Source of the DNA: Rathayibacter sp. VKM Ac-2857
GTDB lineage: Bacteria > Actinomycetota > Actinomycetes > Actinomycetales > Microbacteriaceae
Assembly (NCBI RefSeq): GCF_013205025.1
Contig: NZ_JABMLE010000003.1
Location: forward strand, 589,332 to 653,331
Direction of reading: 5' to 3'
DNA: 64,000 bases
Shown piece by piece: positions 56,376 to 64,000 of the stretch. Below the pieces are notes generated by a model, which made no database searches, was not told the DNA's origin, and worked only from the letters and a program-made list of their open reading frames with translations. Each line of letters opens with the position of its first letter. The first letter of the stretch is position 1. The position numbers and the translations under genes are program-made.

Positions 56376-57719
56376 GTGCACGGACGGGACGCGGTCGTCG
56401 AGGCGCTCGTGCACGCGTTCCTCGGGGCGGAGTGGACACCGGCCGGACTGCGCGCCGCCGCGGCCGACTCGCTCGGCGCCCGCCGCCGCTGGCTCGGGCC
56501 GCTGATCACCGCCGTGCTCGTCGCCTTCCCGCATCCGCCGCTCGACGCGCCGCGCGAGCTCGCGCTGGTGATCGCGGGGCTGCTCCCGGAGCGCGCGCAG
56601 CCGGTGGTCGCGCACCTCGCACCGGTCGCCGCGCGGGCGGTGCCCTCCTCCTCCCCGGTGCCGGCGATCGACGGCCGGGACGACCTCGCCCGGCTGCTCG
56701 GGCTCACCCCCGCGCAGCTGGACGGCTTCGCGGACCTCGGGCAGTGGAACCGCCGCACGCCTGTCGGTGCCGCGCAGCCCGGTGCCCTGCAGAACTACGA
56801 CCACGTCTGGCGCTCGCGGCCGGGCCGGGCGCCGCGGCTGCTCGAGGTGCCGCGCTCGCGGCTGCGCGCGGTGCAGCGGAGCGTCCTCGACGAGATCGTC
56901 GGCCTGGCTCCCGTGCACCCGGCCGCGCACGGCTTCGTCCCCGGGCGCAGCGCGATCACCGGGGCGGCCGTGCACGCGGGCTCGGCGATGCTGATCACCC
57001 TCGACCTGCAGCGCTTCTTCGCGCAGGTGACGGCGGCGCGGGTCTTCCGGCTGCTGCGCGGCGAGGGGCTGCCCGAGGCGGTCGCCTACGCGCTGACCGG
57101 GCTGTGCACCCACGCGGTGCCGGTCGCCGCGATCCATCGGATGCCCGCCGGCGGCGACCCGGAGGAGCGGGCCGCGCTGCGCCGCTCCCTCGCGCTCGCG
57201 CACCTGCCGCAGGGCGCGCCGACCTCGCCCGCGCTGGCCAACCTGGCGCTGCGCCGCCTCGACGCGCGGCTGACCGGCTACGCCGAGGCGGCCGGCGCCC
57301 GCTACACCCGCTACGCCGACGACCTCGCCTTCAGCGGCGACGCGGTGTTCGCCCGGCGGGCGGAGGCGTTCGCGCGCGGAGCCGCCCGGATCGTCGAGGA
57401 CGCGGGCTACGCCGTGAACCCGCGGAAGACGCGGCTGCGCCCCGCGTCCACCCGGCAGAGCGTGACCGGGATCGTGGTCAACGAGCGACCGGCGGTCCGG
57501 CGGGCCGACGTCGACCGGCTGCACGCCATCCTGCACAACTGCGCCGTGCACGGACCGGCCGGGCAGAACCGCGCGGGCGTGCCCGACCTCCGGGCGCACC
57601 TGCTCGGCCGGATCGCCTGGGTGAGCGCGGTGCACCCCGGCCGCGGGGCGAAGCTGCGGGCCTTGTTCGAGCGGATCCCGTGGCTGGAGCCCTTAGGGGC
57701 CGCGGGGCCGCGCCCGTAG
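56376..57719 (+). CDS. Retron-like reverse transcriptase, 447 aa
   Basis: RT palm motifs in order: TLDLQRFF (Asp210), LPQGAPTSPALANL (277-290), RYTRYADDLAFSGD with YADD at 313-316, NPRKTRLR, and the VTG motif (363-365, RQSVTGIVVNE) that is typical of retron RTs. The C-terminus LLGRIAWVSAVHPGRGAKLR matches the retron thumb. About 150 N-terminal residues precede the RT core (from HPAAHGFVPGRS at 181). GTG start. There is no effector gene next to it, and the following oxidoreductase has its own promoter, so it is a solitary transcription unit. Confidence 0.85.
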   Translation: MHGRDAVVEALVHAFLGAEWTPAGLRAAAADSLGARRRWLGPLITAVLVAFPHPPLDAPRELALVIAGLLPERAQPVVAHLAPVAARAVPSSSPVPAIDGRDDLARLLGLTPAQLDGFADLGQWNRRTPVGAAQPGALQNYDHVWRSRPGRAPRLLEVPRSRLRAVQRSVLDEIVGLAPVHPAAHGFVPGRSAITGAAVHAGSAMLITLDLQRFFAQVTAARVFRLLRGEGLPEAVAYALTGLCTHAVPVAAIHRMPAGGDPEERAALRRSLALAHLPQGAPTSPALANLALRRLDARLTGYAEAAGARYTRYADDLAFSGDAVFARRAEAFARGAARIVEDAGYAVNPRKTRLRPASTRQSVTGIVVNERPAVRRADVDRLHAILHNCAVHGPAGQNRAGVPDLRAHLLGRIAWVSAVHPGRGAKLRALFERIPWLEPLGAAGPRP

Positions 57720-57722
57720 GAT
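57717..57722 (+). promoter_or_regulatory. -10 element TAGGAT overlapping the RT stop codon
   Basis: TAGGAT uses the TAG stop of the RT gene as its first bases and ends 6 nt before the GTG at 57729, so the oxidoreductase gene is probably transcribed separately as a leaderless message. Confidence 0.5.
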
Positions 57723-57728
57723 TCAGCG

Positions 57729-58787
57729 GTGCCCGTCACCCTCCCCGCTCCGCGAACGATCGACCCCGCCTCCGTCCCCGCCCTGCGCTGGGGTGTGATC
57801 GGCACGGGCATCGCCGACGCGTTCGTCGCGGCGATCCACTCCCGCTCGGTGCAGCGCGCCGTCGCCGTCACCGCGCGGGACGCCGAGAAGACCCAGGCCT
57901 TCGCGGACAAGCACGGCATCGCGACGGTGCACGCGACGGTCGAGGAGCTGGTCGCCGACTCCGGGATCGACGCCGTCTACATCGCGACCCCGCACCCGCT
58001 GCACCGCGCGCAGGCGCTCGCCGCGCTCGCGGCCGGCAAGCACGTGCTGATCGAGAAGCCGATCGCGATGTCCGCGGACGAGGCGCGCGAGATCACCGAC
58101 GCGGGCCGCGCCGCCGGCCTGCTGGTGATGGAGGCGATGTGGGCGCGCTACCTGCCGCAGGCCGACGTGATCCGCCAGGTCGTCGAGAGCGGGGTGCTCG
58201 GCGAGCTCCGCCTGGTCACCGCCGACTTCGGCTTCTCCGTCCCCGTCGACCCGACCGGGCGGCTCTGGGCGAAGGAGCTCGGCGGCGGCGCGCTGCTGGA
58301 CGCCGGCGTGTACCCGATCTCGTTCGCGTCCTCGGTGCTCGGGGCGCCCGTCTCGGTCGTCGCCTCCGGCACCGTCGACCCGTCCACGGGCGTCGACGCG
58401 AGCGCCGACCTGCTGCTGACCATGGGCTCCGGGGCTCGCGCGCTGCTGTCGACCTCGCTCCAGACGTCGCTGCCGGTCGAGGCGATGGTCCTCGGCTCGG
58501 AGGGGCGGCTCGCGGTGCACAGCCCGTTCTTCGGCCCGAGCGGCGTGACGCTGACGCTGGGCAGCATGAGCTCGGGGCAGGACTCGGAGGTCTGGACCGA
58601 CGAGGGCCCGTGGCCGTACGGCGCGCTGTCCTTCCAGGCGACGGCGTTCGCCTCGTACGTCGCCGCGGGGCTCGTGGAGTCGCCGGTGCACCCGCACCAC
58701 GAGGTCGTCTCGGTGCTGGCGACGATCGACGAGGCGCGGCGGCAGGTCGCGGCGCAGGCCGTCTCGCTCGCCTTGTCGGCCGGCTGA
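57729..58787 (+). CDS. Gfo/Idh/MocA-family NAD(P)-dependent oxidoreductase, 352 aa
   Basis: Rossmann N-terminus ALRWGVIGTGIADAFVAAI, then YIATPHPLHRAQALAALAAGKHVLIEKPIAM with the EKP motif, and the C-terminal beta-sheet domain (GGGALLDAGVYPISFASSVLG). It oxidises a sugar or inositol-like diol. The GT4 gene overlaps its stop by one base, so the two are co-translated, consistent with glycan or nucleotide-sugar processing. Confidence 0.9.
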   Translation: MPVTLPAPRTIDPASVPALRWGVIGTGIADAFVAAIHSRSVQRAVAVTARDAEKTQAFADKHGIATVHATVEELVADSGIDAVYIATPHPLHRAQALAALAAGKHVLIEKPIAMSADEAREITDAGRAAGLLVMEAMWARYLPQADVIRQVVESGVLGELRLVTADFGFSVPVDPTGRLWAKELGGGALLDAGVYPISFASSVLGAPVSVVASGTVDPSTGVDASADLLLTMGSGARALLSTSLQTSLPVEAMVLGSEGRLAVHSPFFGPSGVTLTLGSMSSGQDSEVWTDEGPWPYGALSFQATAFASYVAAGLVESPVHPHHEVVSVLATIDEARRQVAAQAVSLALSAG

Positions 58788-60001
58788 TGCGCATCCTCAC
58801 CTGCCTGCACACGATGGAGGTCGGCGGGAGCCAGATCAACGGGATCGAGCTCGCGGGGCGGATGGCCGCGCTCGGTCACGAGGCGGTGGTCTACGGCCCG
58901 GACGGCGATCTGCGGCCGCTCGTCGCCGAGCTCGGGCTGGACTGGGAGGAGGCGCCCGAGAAGGGGCCCCGCCTGTCCGTCCGCAGCATGGCGCGGCTGC
59001 GGCGCATCGTCCGCGAGCGGCGGATCGACCTGATCCACGCCTACGAGTGGGCGCCGACGATGGACGCCGCCTTCGGACCGCACCTGGTCGACGGCGTGCC
59101 CGTGGTGACCACCGTGCTCTCGCCGGAGGTGCCGGACTTCGTGCCGGCCGCGTTCCCGATGATCGTCGGCGTCGTCGAGCTGCTCGCGGAGGAGTCGCGG
59201 CGCCGGCCGACGCTGCACCTGATCGAGCCGCCGGTGGACACCGAGCTGAACGCGCCGGTCGCGGACGCGGCGCGGGTGGCGGAGCTGCGGGCGCGCTTCG
59301 ACGTGGCGGAGGGCGAGATCGCGATCGTCACGGTGGCGCGGCTCGTCGTCGATCTCAAGCGCGAGGGGATCCTCGCGGCGATCGAGGCGGTCGGTGCGCT
59401 GAGTGACCAGGACGGCGGGGACGACCTCCGCCTCCGCCTGATCGTCGTCGGCGACGGGCCGGTGCGCGGCGAGCTGCAGGCCGCGGCCGACCGGGTGAAC
59501 GCGGGGCGCTCGCGCGAGCTGGTCACGCTGACCGGGCAGATGCTCGACCCGCGCGACGCCTACGCGGTGGCCGACATCGTGCTCGGGATGGGCAGCTCCG
59601 CGCTGCGGGGGATGGCGTTCGCCAAGCCGCTCGTGGTGCAGGGCGAGCGCGCGTTCTGGCGGCTGCTGACTCCGGAGTCGCTGCCGTTCTTCCTCGAGGG
59701 CGGCTGGTACTCGCTCGGCGACGGCGTCGACGGGCCGGGGCGGCTCGCCGGGATCCTGGCGCCGCTCGCGGGCGATGCGGAGCTGCGGGAGCGGCTCGGC
59801 GCGCTCGGCCGCGAGGTCGTCGTCGAGCGCTTCAGCCTCGCGGCGGCCGCGCGCACCCAGGCCGCGATCTACACGGAGGCGGTGGCCGCGCGGACGACGC
59901 TGCCGCGGCGCCTGCGGGGGCTGGCGCACCCGGCGGTGCGGTACGCGGCGTACCGGCTGCACCCGCTCAAGCGGCGGGTCCTGGCGCTGCTCGGGCGCTG
60001 A
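58787..60001 (+). CDS. Family 4 glycosyltransferase, 404 aa
   Basis: GT-B fold of the GT4 type: CLHTMEVGGSQINGIELAG at the start, IDLIHAYEWAPTMDAAFG, then GPVRGELQAAADRV and the donor-site VADIVLGMGSSALRGMAFAKPL with the C-terminal E of the GT4 acceptor pocket. The terminal helix is basic (RTTLPRRLRG, KRRVLALLGR), suggesting a membrane-edge location. Its start overlaps the oxidoreductase stop. The acceptor is unknown. Confidence 0.85.
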   Translation: MRILTCLHTMEVGGSQINGIELAGRMAALGHEAVVYGPDGDLRPLVAELGLDWEEAPEKGPRLSVRSMARLRRIVRERRIDLIHAYEWAPTMDAAFGPHLVDGVPVVTTVLSPEVPDFVPAAFPMIVGVVELLAEESRRRPTLHLIEPPVDTELNAPVADAARVAELRARFDVAEGEIAIVTVARLVVDLKREGILAAIEAVGALSDQDGGDDLRLRLIVVGDGPVRGELQAAADRVNAGRSRELVTLTGQMLDPRDAYAVADIVLGMGSSALRGMAFAKPLVVQGERAFWRLLTPESLPFFLEGGWYSLGDGVDGPGRLAGILAPLAGDAELRERLGALGREVVVERFSLAAAARTQAAIYTEAVAARTTLPRRLRGLAHPAVRYAAYRLHPLKRRVLALLGR

Positions 60002-60044
60002 GATCCGGCGCTCTCCGACAGCTGTTGCCGACGCCGGCGCATCC

Positions 60045-60084
60045 GTCAAGGGTCTCCTCCTGGCCGCTGAGCGCGTCCTAGAGT
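60045..60084 (+). promoter_or_regulatory. GTCAAGGG...TAGAGTC promoter motif
   Basis: GTCAAGGG at 60045-60052 with TAGAGT at 60079-60084; the matching pair lies before the gene at 29985. The -10-like box is about 70 nt before the ATG of the 61-aa protein. Confidence 0.35.
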
Positions 60085-60153
60085 CCTGATCATCCGGCCG
60101 CATCCGGAGGCTGAAGACGACTCCGCCGCGGCCTCCGACGACGGGGAGACGAG

Positions 60154-60339
60154 ATGTCCAGGGACGACGTGATGCCGGGGCGGTTCGCGCGCTTCGTGAA
60201 GTGGGTGCACCGGGCCGACGGCTGGGAGCCGCAGTACCTCCGCGGCCGCGTGCTGGCGAAGACCGACGGCGCCTGGATCGTCGCCGTCAACGGCGAGGAG
60301 ACCCGCGTGATGAAGAAGGAGTGGAGCGTCTACCGCTGA
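60154..60339 (+). CDS. 61-aa basic small protein
   Basis: MSRDDVMPGRFARFVKWVHRADGWEPQYLRGRVLAKTDGAWIVAVNGEETRVMKKEWSVYR-type composition: five Arg, several Trp and a compact beta-strand pattern such as RVLAKTDGAWIVAVNGEETR. Strong SD GGGGAGACGAG. The shape suggests a small barrel or SH3-like RNA/DNA-binding fold, but this is a guess. The promoter has a motif shared with the gene at 29985. Confidence 0.6.
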   Translation: MSRDDVMPGRFARFVKWVHRADGWEPQYLRGRVLAKTDGAWIVAVNGEETRVMKKEWSVYR

Positions 60340-60380
60340 GCCGTCGCCGGCGAGCGGCCGCCCTGCTCGCCACGCCTCCT

Positions 60381-60599
60381 GCTGATCGAGTAGCCCGCGG
60401 AGCGGGCGTATCGAGCGGCGGAGCCGCTTCGCGTCTCGGTGGTGAGGGAAAGGACGCGGCTGCGCCGCGTCATGTTGGTCGAGTAGCCCCGCAGGGGCGT
60501 ATCGAGACCCGCCACCACCAGCAGAGCGGGTCTGCAGACTTGCGTTCTGAGGGTGGTGGATCTCGATACGCCCGCTCCGCGGGCTACTCGATCAGCATG
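60381..60599. repeat. REP cluster with inverted composite copy 2
   Basis: REP units at 60381-60416 (-), 60471-60510 (-) and 60558-60599 (+). The segment 60381-60484 is a near-identical inverted copy of 37144-37247, including the non-REP spacer CTTTCCCTCACCACCGAG (seen here as its complement) and the GC hairpin. The 323-bp gap holds no gene. Confidence 0.85.
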
Positions 60600-60662
60600 G
60601 TTCTCCCATACGTACTAGGTGATCTTTCCTAGGAGATCCACCCAGCGGCGATCGCCGTGCGC

Positions 60663-61160
60663 CTAGCTGCGCCGACGGATCCGCCACGGCAGCGCCAGCC
60701 AGATGCCGACGATCAGCACCGCCGTGACCGATGCCATCGTGATCGCGAGCGGTCGCGTCGTCACCACGTCGAAGATCAGCAGCACCGTCCCCACGAGGAC
60801 GAGCGCCACCGCCATCAGCGTCAGCCGCAGCAGGACGTCCGCCGCGCGCACCAGCGTCCGCTTCGCCCGGCGGCGGAACAGCTCGCGGTGCAGGCTGACC
60901 GGCGCGAGCCCGAGCAGGGTCGCGAGCACCGAGCCGCTGATCAGCACCAGGTAGACGTCGGTCTGGAAGCGGTCGAGGTCCTCGAAGCGCTGCTGGAACG
61001 CGATCGCGAGCAGGAACCCGGTCAGGATCTGCGTGCCGGTCTGGATGACCCGCAGCTCCTGCAGGATCTCGCTCCAGTTGCGGTCGAGCCGCTCGTTCTC
61101 GGTCTCGTCGCGGCCGTCGCCGGGCAGGTCGTCGCGCGGGTCGGAAGGTGTGGGCGGCAC
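60663..61160 (-). CDS. DUF6328 membrane protein, 165 aa
   Basis: An N-terminal acidic linker is followed by ERLDRNWSEILQELRVIQTG, then four hydrophobic helices (ILTGFLLAIAFQQRF, VYLVLISGSVLATLLGLAPV, RLTLMAVALVLVGTVLLIFDV, ITMASVTAVLIVGIWLALPW). The ELRVIQTGTQIL and FQTDVYLVLI segments match the DUF6328 pattern. GTG start; the preceding CAGAAT is -10-like with a 6-nt gap. The function is unknown. Confidence 0.8.
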   Translation of the reverse strand: MPPTPSDPRDDLPGDGRDETENERLDRNWSEILQELRVIQTGTQILTGFLLAIAFQQRFEDLDRFQTDVYLVLISGSVLATLLGLAPVSLHRELFRRRAKRTLVRAADVLLRLTLMAVALVLVGTVLLIFDVVTTRPLAITMASVTAVLIVGIWLALPWRIRRRS

Positions 61161-61272
61161 CGTCCCATTCTGCCCGGCGGCATGCATTCGTCCGGCGCCC
61201 GTTCGTCCGGCGTTCGCGAGACCGTCGCCCTCCGCTCTGGTGTCCCGGCCCGCGACGAGCGAGCCTGGTCGC

Positions 61273-62136
61273 ATGACGAAGTGGTGGGGGCCCGCCCTCG
61301 CGGCGCTGGGATCGGTCGCGGTCGTCGTCGGCGGCGTCACGCTCTTCTCCTGGACGGTCAGCGAGACGCAGTTCCCCCGTGCGGATCCGGGCTTCGACCG
61401 GCTGACGGCGGAGGTCGCGAGCGTCCCCGGAGTCGGTGTGCAGGAGTCCGCGCGCTGGGTCGAGGCGCCGGTCTTCCTCGACCCGACGTCTCTGATCGCT
61501 CTCGACGTGGACGAGGCGAGCCTCCCCGCCGTGCTCGACACCGCCTGCTCCACCGAGTACGCCGACCACGTCGCCTGGTCGTTCCGCGTGCGGACCGACG
61601 GCGGCAACGCGGTCTCCGTGCACGGCTCGTGGGAGGACCCCGGTGGCGCGGGCAGCTGCCCCGAGTTCGGCTTCGATCCCGCCGGTCTCCTCGGCCCCCT
61701 CGACGACGTCGTCGCCGGTCTCGACCTGCAGGCCGCCGTCTGGGACGGAGCCGACGGCGAGGCGGGCCGCTTCTCGCTCCTGGCGATCGAGGAGCCCGCG
61801 GAGGTCGACGCCCTCCTGCCGCTCGTCGCGCACGCCGAGGACCTCCGCGCCGCCGCCGGGGTCGCCGCCGATCGCCCGGTCGAGATCAGCGGCTCCCGGC
61901 TCAGCGCGATGGTCGGGCCGGGGGAGCAGGAGCGCTACGCCGCCGTGCTCGCGGAGCTCCTGGAGCGGCACGGGGTGACGGCCTACTACGACAGCAGCGA
62001 CGGCACGCAGAGCGACGGCGTCGACAAAGTGCAGGTCACCGCCCCCGCGAGCGAGCACGCCGCGATCGAGCGGGTGCTGAGCGAGTCGGGCCTGTCCGTC
62101 GCGGAGCTGCCGGTGCGGTTCCTGCCCGAGAGCTGA
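61273..62136 (+). CDS. Membrane-anchored hypothetical protein, 287 aa
   Basis: A single N-terminal hydrophobic helix (WWGPALAALGSVAVVVGGVTLFS) with the rest outside. Extracytoplasmic region: beta/alpha with Cys pair TACSTEYADHVAW and GSCPEFGFDPAGL, an acidic interdomain and a C-terminal ferredoxin-like VQVTAPASEHAAIERVLSESG. Divergent from the DUF6328 gene. No catalytic motif is seen. Start at ATG 61273 without a convincing SD. Confidence 0.65.
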   Translation: MTKWWGPALAALGSVAVVVGGVTLFSWTVSETQFPRADPGFDRLTAEVASVPGVGVQESARWVEAPVFLDPTSLIALDVDEASLPAVLDTACSTEYADHVAWSFRVRTDGGNAVSVHGSWEDPGGAGSCPEFGFDPAGLLGPLDDVVAGLDLQAAVWDGADGEAGRFSLLAIEEPAEVDALLPLVAHAEDLRAAAGVAADRPVEISGSRLSAMVGPGEQERYAAVLAELLERHGVTAYYDSSDGTQSDGVDKVQVTAPASEHAAIERVLSESGLSVAELPVRFLPES

Positions 62137-62150
62137 GCCGCCGGGCCTGC

Positions 62151-62570
62151 TCAGAGGTGCAGCAGGCTCCAGTCGATGATGACCGCGAGCGCGGTGAACA
62201 GTGCCGCGACCGCCCCGACCGCTTTTCCGGCCCGGTCGAGGTCGCTGCGCGGTCCGGGCCGCATGTCGGCGACGACGCGCAGCAGCGCCCCGAGCAGCGC
62301 GATCACGGTGACGGCCAGTATCCAGACCTTGAGCGACACGTGCGAGTCGACGTCGAGCAGGGTGAGGGTCACCACCGGCACGAGCACCGCGAGGAACGAC
62401 ACGACGACCAGCAGGACGCCGCGCCGCGTGAGGTCGGTGGGGCCGTAGGAGCCCTCGCTGAGCCAGGCGCGGAGGGGGCGCCGGGACGCGGCGGCGGCGG
62501 TCCGGCCGTCTGCGGTCTCGGCCTCGTCGGCCTCGGCCGGGGCGGAGGCCTGGGGTGCGCTCGTGCTCAC
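62151..62570 (-). CDS. Small three-span membrane protein, 139 aa
   Basis: A low-complexity Ala/Glu linker (APQASAPAEADEAETADG) precedes three hydrophobic helices: GVLLVVVSFLAVLVPVVTLT, LKVWILAVTVIALLGALLRVV and AVGAVAALFTALAVIIDWSL. GTG start 62570. Convergent with the preceding gene. The function is unknown. Confidence 0.7.
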   Translation of the reverse strand: MSTSAPQASAPAEADEAETADGRTAAAASRRPLRAWLSEGSYGPTDLTRRGVLLVVVSFLAVLVPVVTLTLLDVDSHVSLKVWILAVTVIALLGALLRVVADMRPGPRSDLDRAGKAVGAVAALFTALAVIIDWSLLHL

Positions 62571-62708
62571 GGGCGGGCTCCTGAGGTGGGTGCGGGAGTG
62601 GCGCTGCCGCGGGCGAAGAGGGGTCGGTCGAGTCTGGCGCCGCGCGGGCGTCGGCGGAAGAGCCGCTTGCGGACGTGTCCGGAAGCGGACAGGGGGGTCA
62701 GGGGCGGA

Positions 62709-64000
62709 TCAGGCGGTGGTCACGGCCGGGACGCTGGCGAGATACTCCTCCGAGGCGACGTCGGTCCGGAATTCGAGGATCTCGACGGAGTGTGCCTTGA
62801 GAACGCCGAGGACGTCTTCGGGAGTGACGTAGAAGAATTCGCGCCGGAGATTGACGCGGTTGACGCGCTTGTCCGAGAACGTCTGGTGGAGCATCGTCTC
62901 GATTCCGACCGCGTCGTCCGCGAAGAACAGCGCGTGGACATCGAACCGGAACGGTACCGAGGCGTCACCGAGCTCGTTCACCCGGTCCATCGGCTCGAGG
63001 CGTCTCGTCATGCCGATCTTCACCATCCGATCGCCGAACGCGCCCCTGTTCGAGATGACGTAGACGTATCCCGCCCGGATGTTCGCAGCGCGGTAGTCCA
63101 CATCGTGGAGCGCTCGATCGACATCCGCGATCCTCGCGCGGAGTCTCTCAGCGCCTTCCAGATCGCCGTTGGCCTCCAGGGCGGTGAGAGTGGCCGTGTA
63201 GTGCGCCTTCTCCTTATCGAGCCGCTCGTGCTCGCGCGCCAGTTCCTGCTCCGCCTTGCGCTGCTCGCGCAGCTCTTCCCGACGAGCGCGCTCCATCTCC
63301 TTCTCCCGCTGCAGAGCCTGAAGATGCTGATTCGCGAGCTGGATCTCGGTCAGCCTCAGGTGGTGGTACTCGGGATCGATGGTGAGCGCGATCATCGATC
63401 CTTGACGCTCGATCATCTCCGCGGCCTTGCTCAGCCTCGCCTGCGCGACCGCGAGATTGCCCGCACGGACCGTCTTCACGCAGTTCTCCGCCTCGGCGTT
63501 GTACGCCCGCAGGAGGATCTTCGTCATGTCGCTGACGAACCGCTTTCCCTGGGCCTGGGAGTTGTTGAAGGTGAAGGCGCTCGACGCCCGCGCGGCTCTC
63601 TTGTCCCGGATCGCCGCTTTGATGCGGGAGCGGACGACCTCCAGTCGCGTCGCGAGGTCTGCCGATGCCTCGGCGGGATGCTCGTAGTCGTAGAGGCCGA
63701 GCTCCTGGATGTCGACCGTCTGACGGACGCCGATGATCTGGTCCGCGAGCTCCTCGAACTCTCGGCGCCGGCGAGCGACATGCGTTTCTATCTCTTCGAG
63801 GACCGCGCGTGACGCGGCCGCGCGCGCCTCGTCCTGGGCGGCGCGGGTCGCGACGTCGTTCTGCCACCGAGCCTGCTCCTCGGCGATCTCGGCACGCCGG
63901 CGGCTCTTCTCCGCGTCGAGCTCCGTCAACTCGAGCAGTCCGTAGCGCTGCTGAGCGCGCTCCAGTTCGGCGACACGCGCTGCGAGCTCCTTCGCCGCTT
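62709..64000 (-). CDS. DUF4041 and GIY-YIG (T5orf172) nuclease-domain protein, N-terminus outside window
   Basis: The frame is open through the right end of the window. A long coiled coil (ELTELDAEKSRRRAEIAEEQ and on through RREFEELADQIIGVRQTVDI) is followed by the DUF4041 core (AGSLYDYEHPAE-like LGLYDYEHPAEA, then RAYNAEAENCVKTVRAGNLA), a second coiled-coil stretch (EKEMERARREELREQRKAEQ) and a C-terminal GIY-YIG domain with GYVYVISNRGAFGDRMVKIG and MTRRLEPMDRVNELG. Proteins of this architecture occur on phages and in accessory islands. DNA binding and cleavage is plausible but not shown. GC is a little lower than in the rest of the window. Confidence 0.82.
   Translation of the reverse strand, partial: AAKELAARVAELERAQQRYGLLELTELDAEKSRRRAEIAEEQARWQNDVATRAAQDEARAAASRAVLEEIETHVARRRREFEELADQIIGVRQTVDIQELGLYDYEHPAEASADLATRLEVVRSRIKAAIRDKRAARASSAFTFNNSQAQGKRFVSDMTKILLRAYNAEAENCVKTVRAGNLAVAQARLSKAAEMIERQGSMIALTIDPEYHHLRLTEIQLANQHLQALQREKEMERARREELREQRKAEQELAREHERLDKEKAHYTATLTALEANGDLEGAERLRARIADVDRALHDVDYRAANIRAGYVYVISNRGAFGDRMVKIGMTRRLEPMDRVNELGDASVPFRFDVHALFFADDAVGIETMLHQTFSDKRVNRVNLRREFFYVTPEDVLGVLKAHSVEILEFRTDVASEEYLASVPAVTTA

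Overview
The window is very GC-rich (about 70 percent), gene-dense and rich in GTG starts, leaderless promoters, lipoproteins and DUF222/HNH genes. It also carries many short palindromic repeats built on TCGATACGC...CTACTCGACCAGCATG. This points to an actinobacterium of the family Microbacteriaceae, close to Rathayibacter or Curtobacterium. That placement is inferred from style and protein families, not from a marker gene. No rRNA, tRNA, CRISPR array, prophage or complete insertion sequence was found.

Layout. 1-8.4 kb: the end of a sortase-anchored Thr/Pro-repeat surface protein, small hypothetical proteins, a methyltransferase, a DUF222/HNH protein, an esterase, and a short operon ending in the ribosome-rescue factor ArfB. 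8.4-18.5 kb: an acyl-CoA synthetase, a levodione-reductase-like SDR, an M23 peptidase, a MarR/VOC pair with visible operators, further VOC proteins (one fused to pterin carbinolamine dehydratase), and a phosphate transporter preceded by a PHO-box-like repeat. 18.5-22.1 kb: a divergent lipid/secondary-metabolite-like cluster of KAS III, GT2, NAD-dependent epimerase and metallo-beta-lactamase-fold hydrolase. 22.1-29.3 kb: a xylobiose/beta-xyloside locus in the bxlR-bxlEFGA order. 29.3-35 kb: DinB-like, AraC, small Microbacteriaceae proteins, a spore-photoproduct-lyase-family radical SAM protein and a DUF2332 protein.

35-51.6 kb: a second DUF222/HNH gene set between repeat arrays, then a beta-galactoside system. 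The system consists of a GH35 beta-galactosidase, an ABC importer, a LacI regulator and a large secreted GH30 endo-beta-1,6-galactanase. The LacI-side operon and the distant GH30 gene share the same operator (TGTTSACGTSAACA), so they look like one regulon for beta-1,6-galactan or arabinogalactan side chains. A FAD monooxygenase with a divergent MarR regulator lies between them. 51.6-56 kb: a cation-diffusion-facilitator exporter, a His-rich membrane protein and a CopD-CtaG fusion (copper/oxidase assembly). 56-60 kb: a retron-like reverse transcriptase, then a Gfo/Idh/MocA oxidoreductase coupled to a GT4 glycosyltransferase. 60-64 kb: another repeat cluster, small membrane proteins, and a DUF4041/GIY-YIG protein running off the window.

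The strongest leads are the solitary retron-type reverse transcriptase with a perfect 22-bp palindrome in front of it, the shared-operator galactan regulon, the KAS III/epimerase/GT2 cluster, and the repeat arrays that flank the DUF222/HNH genes.
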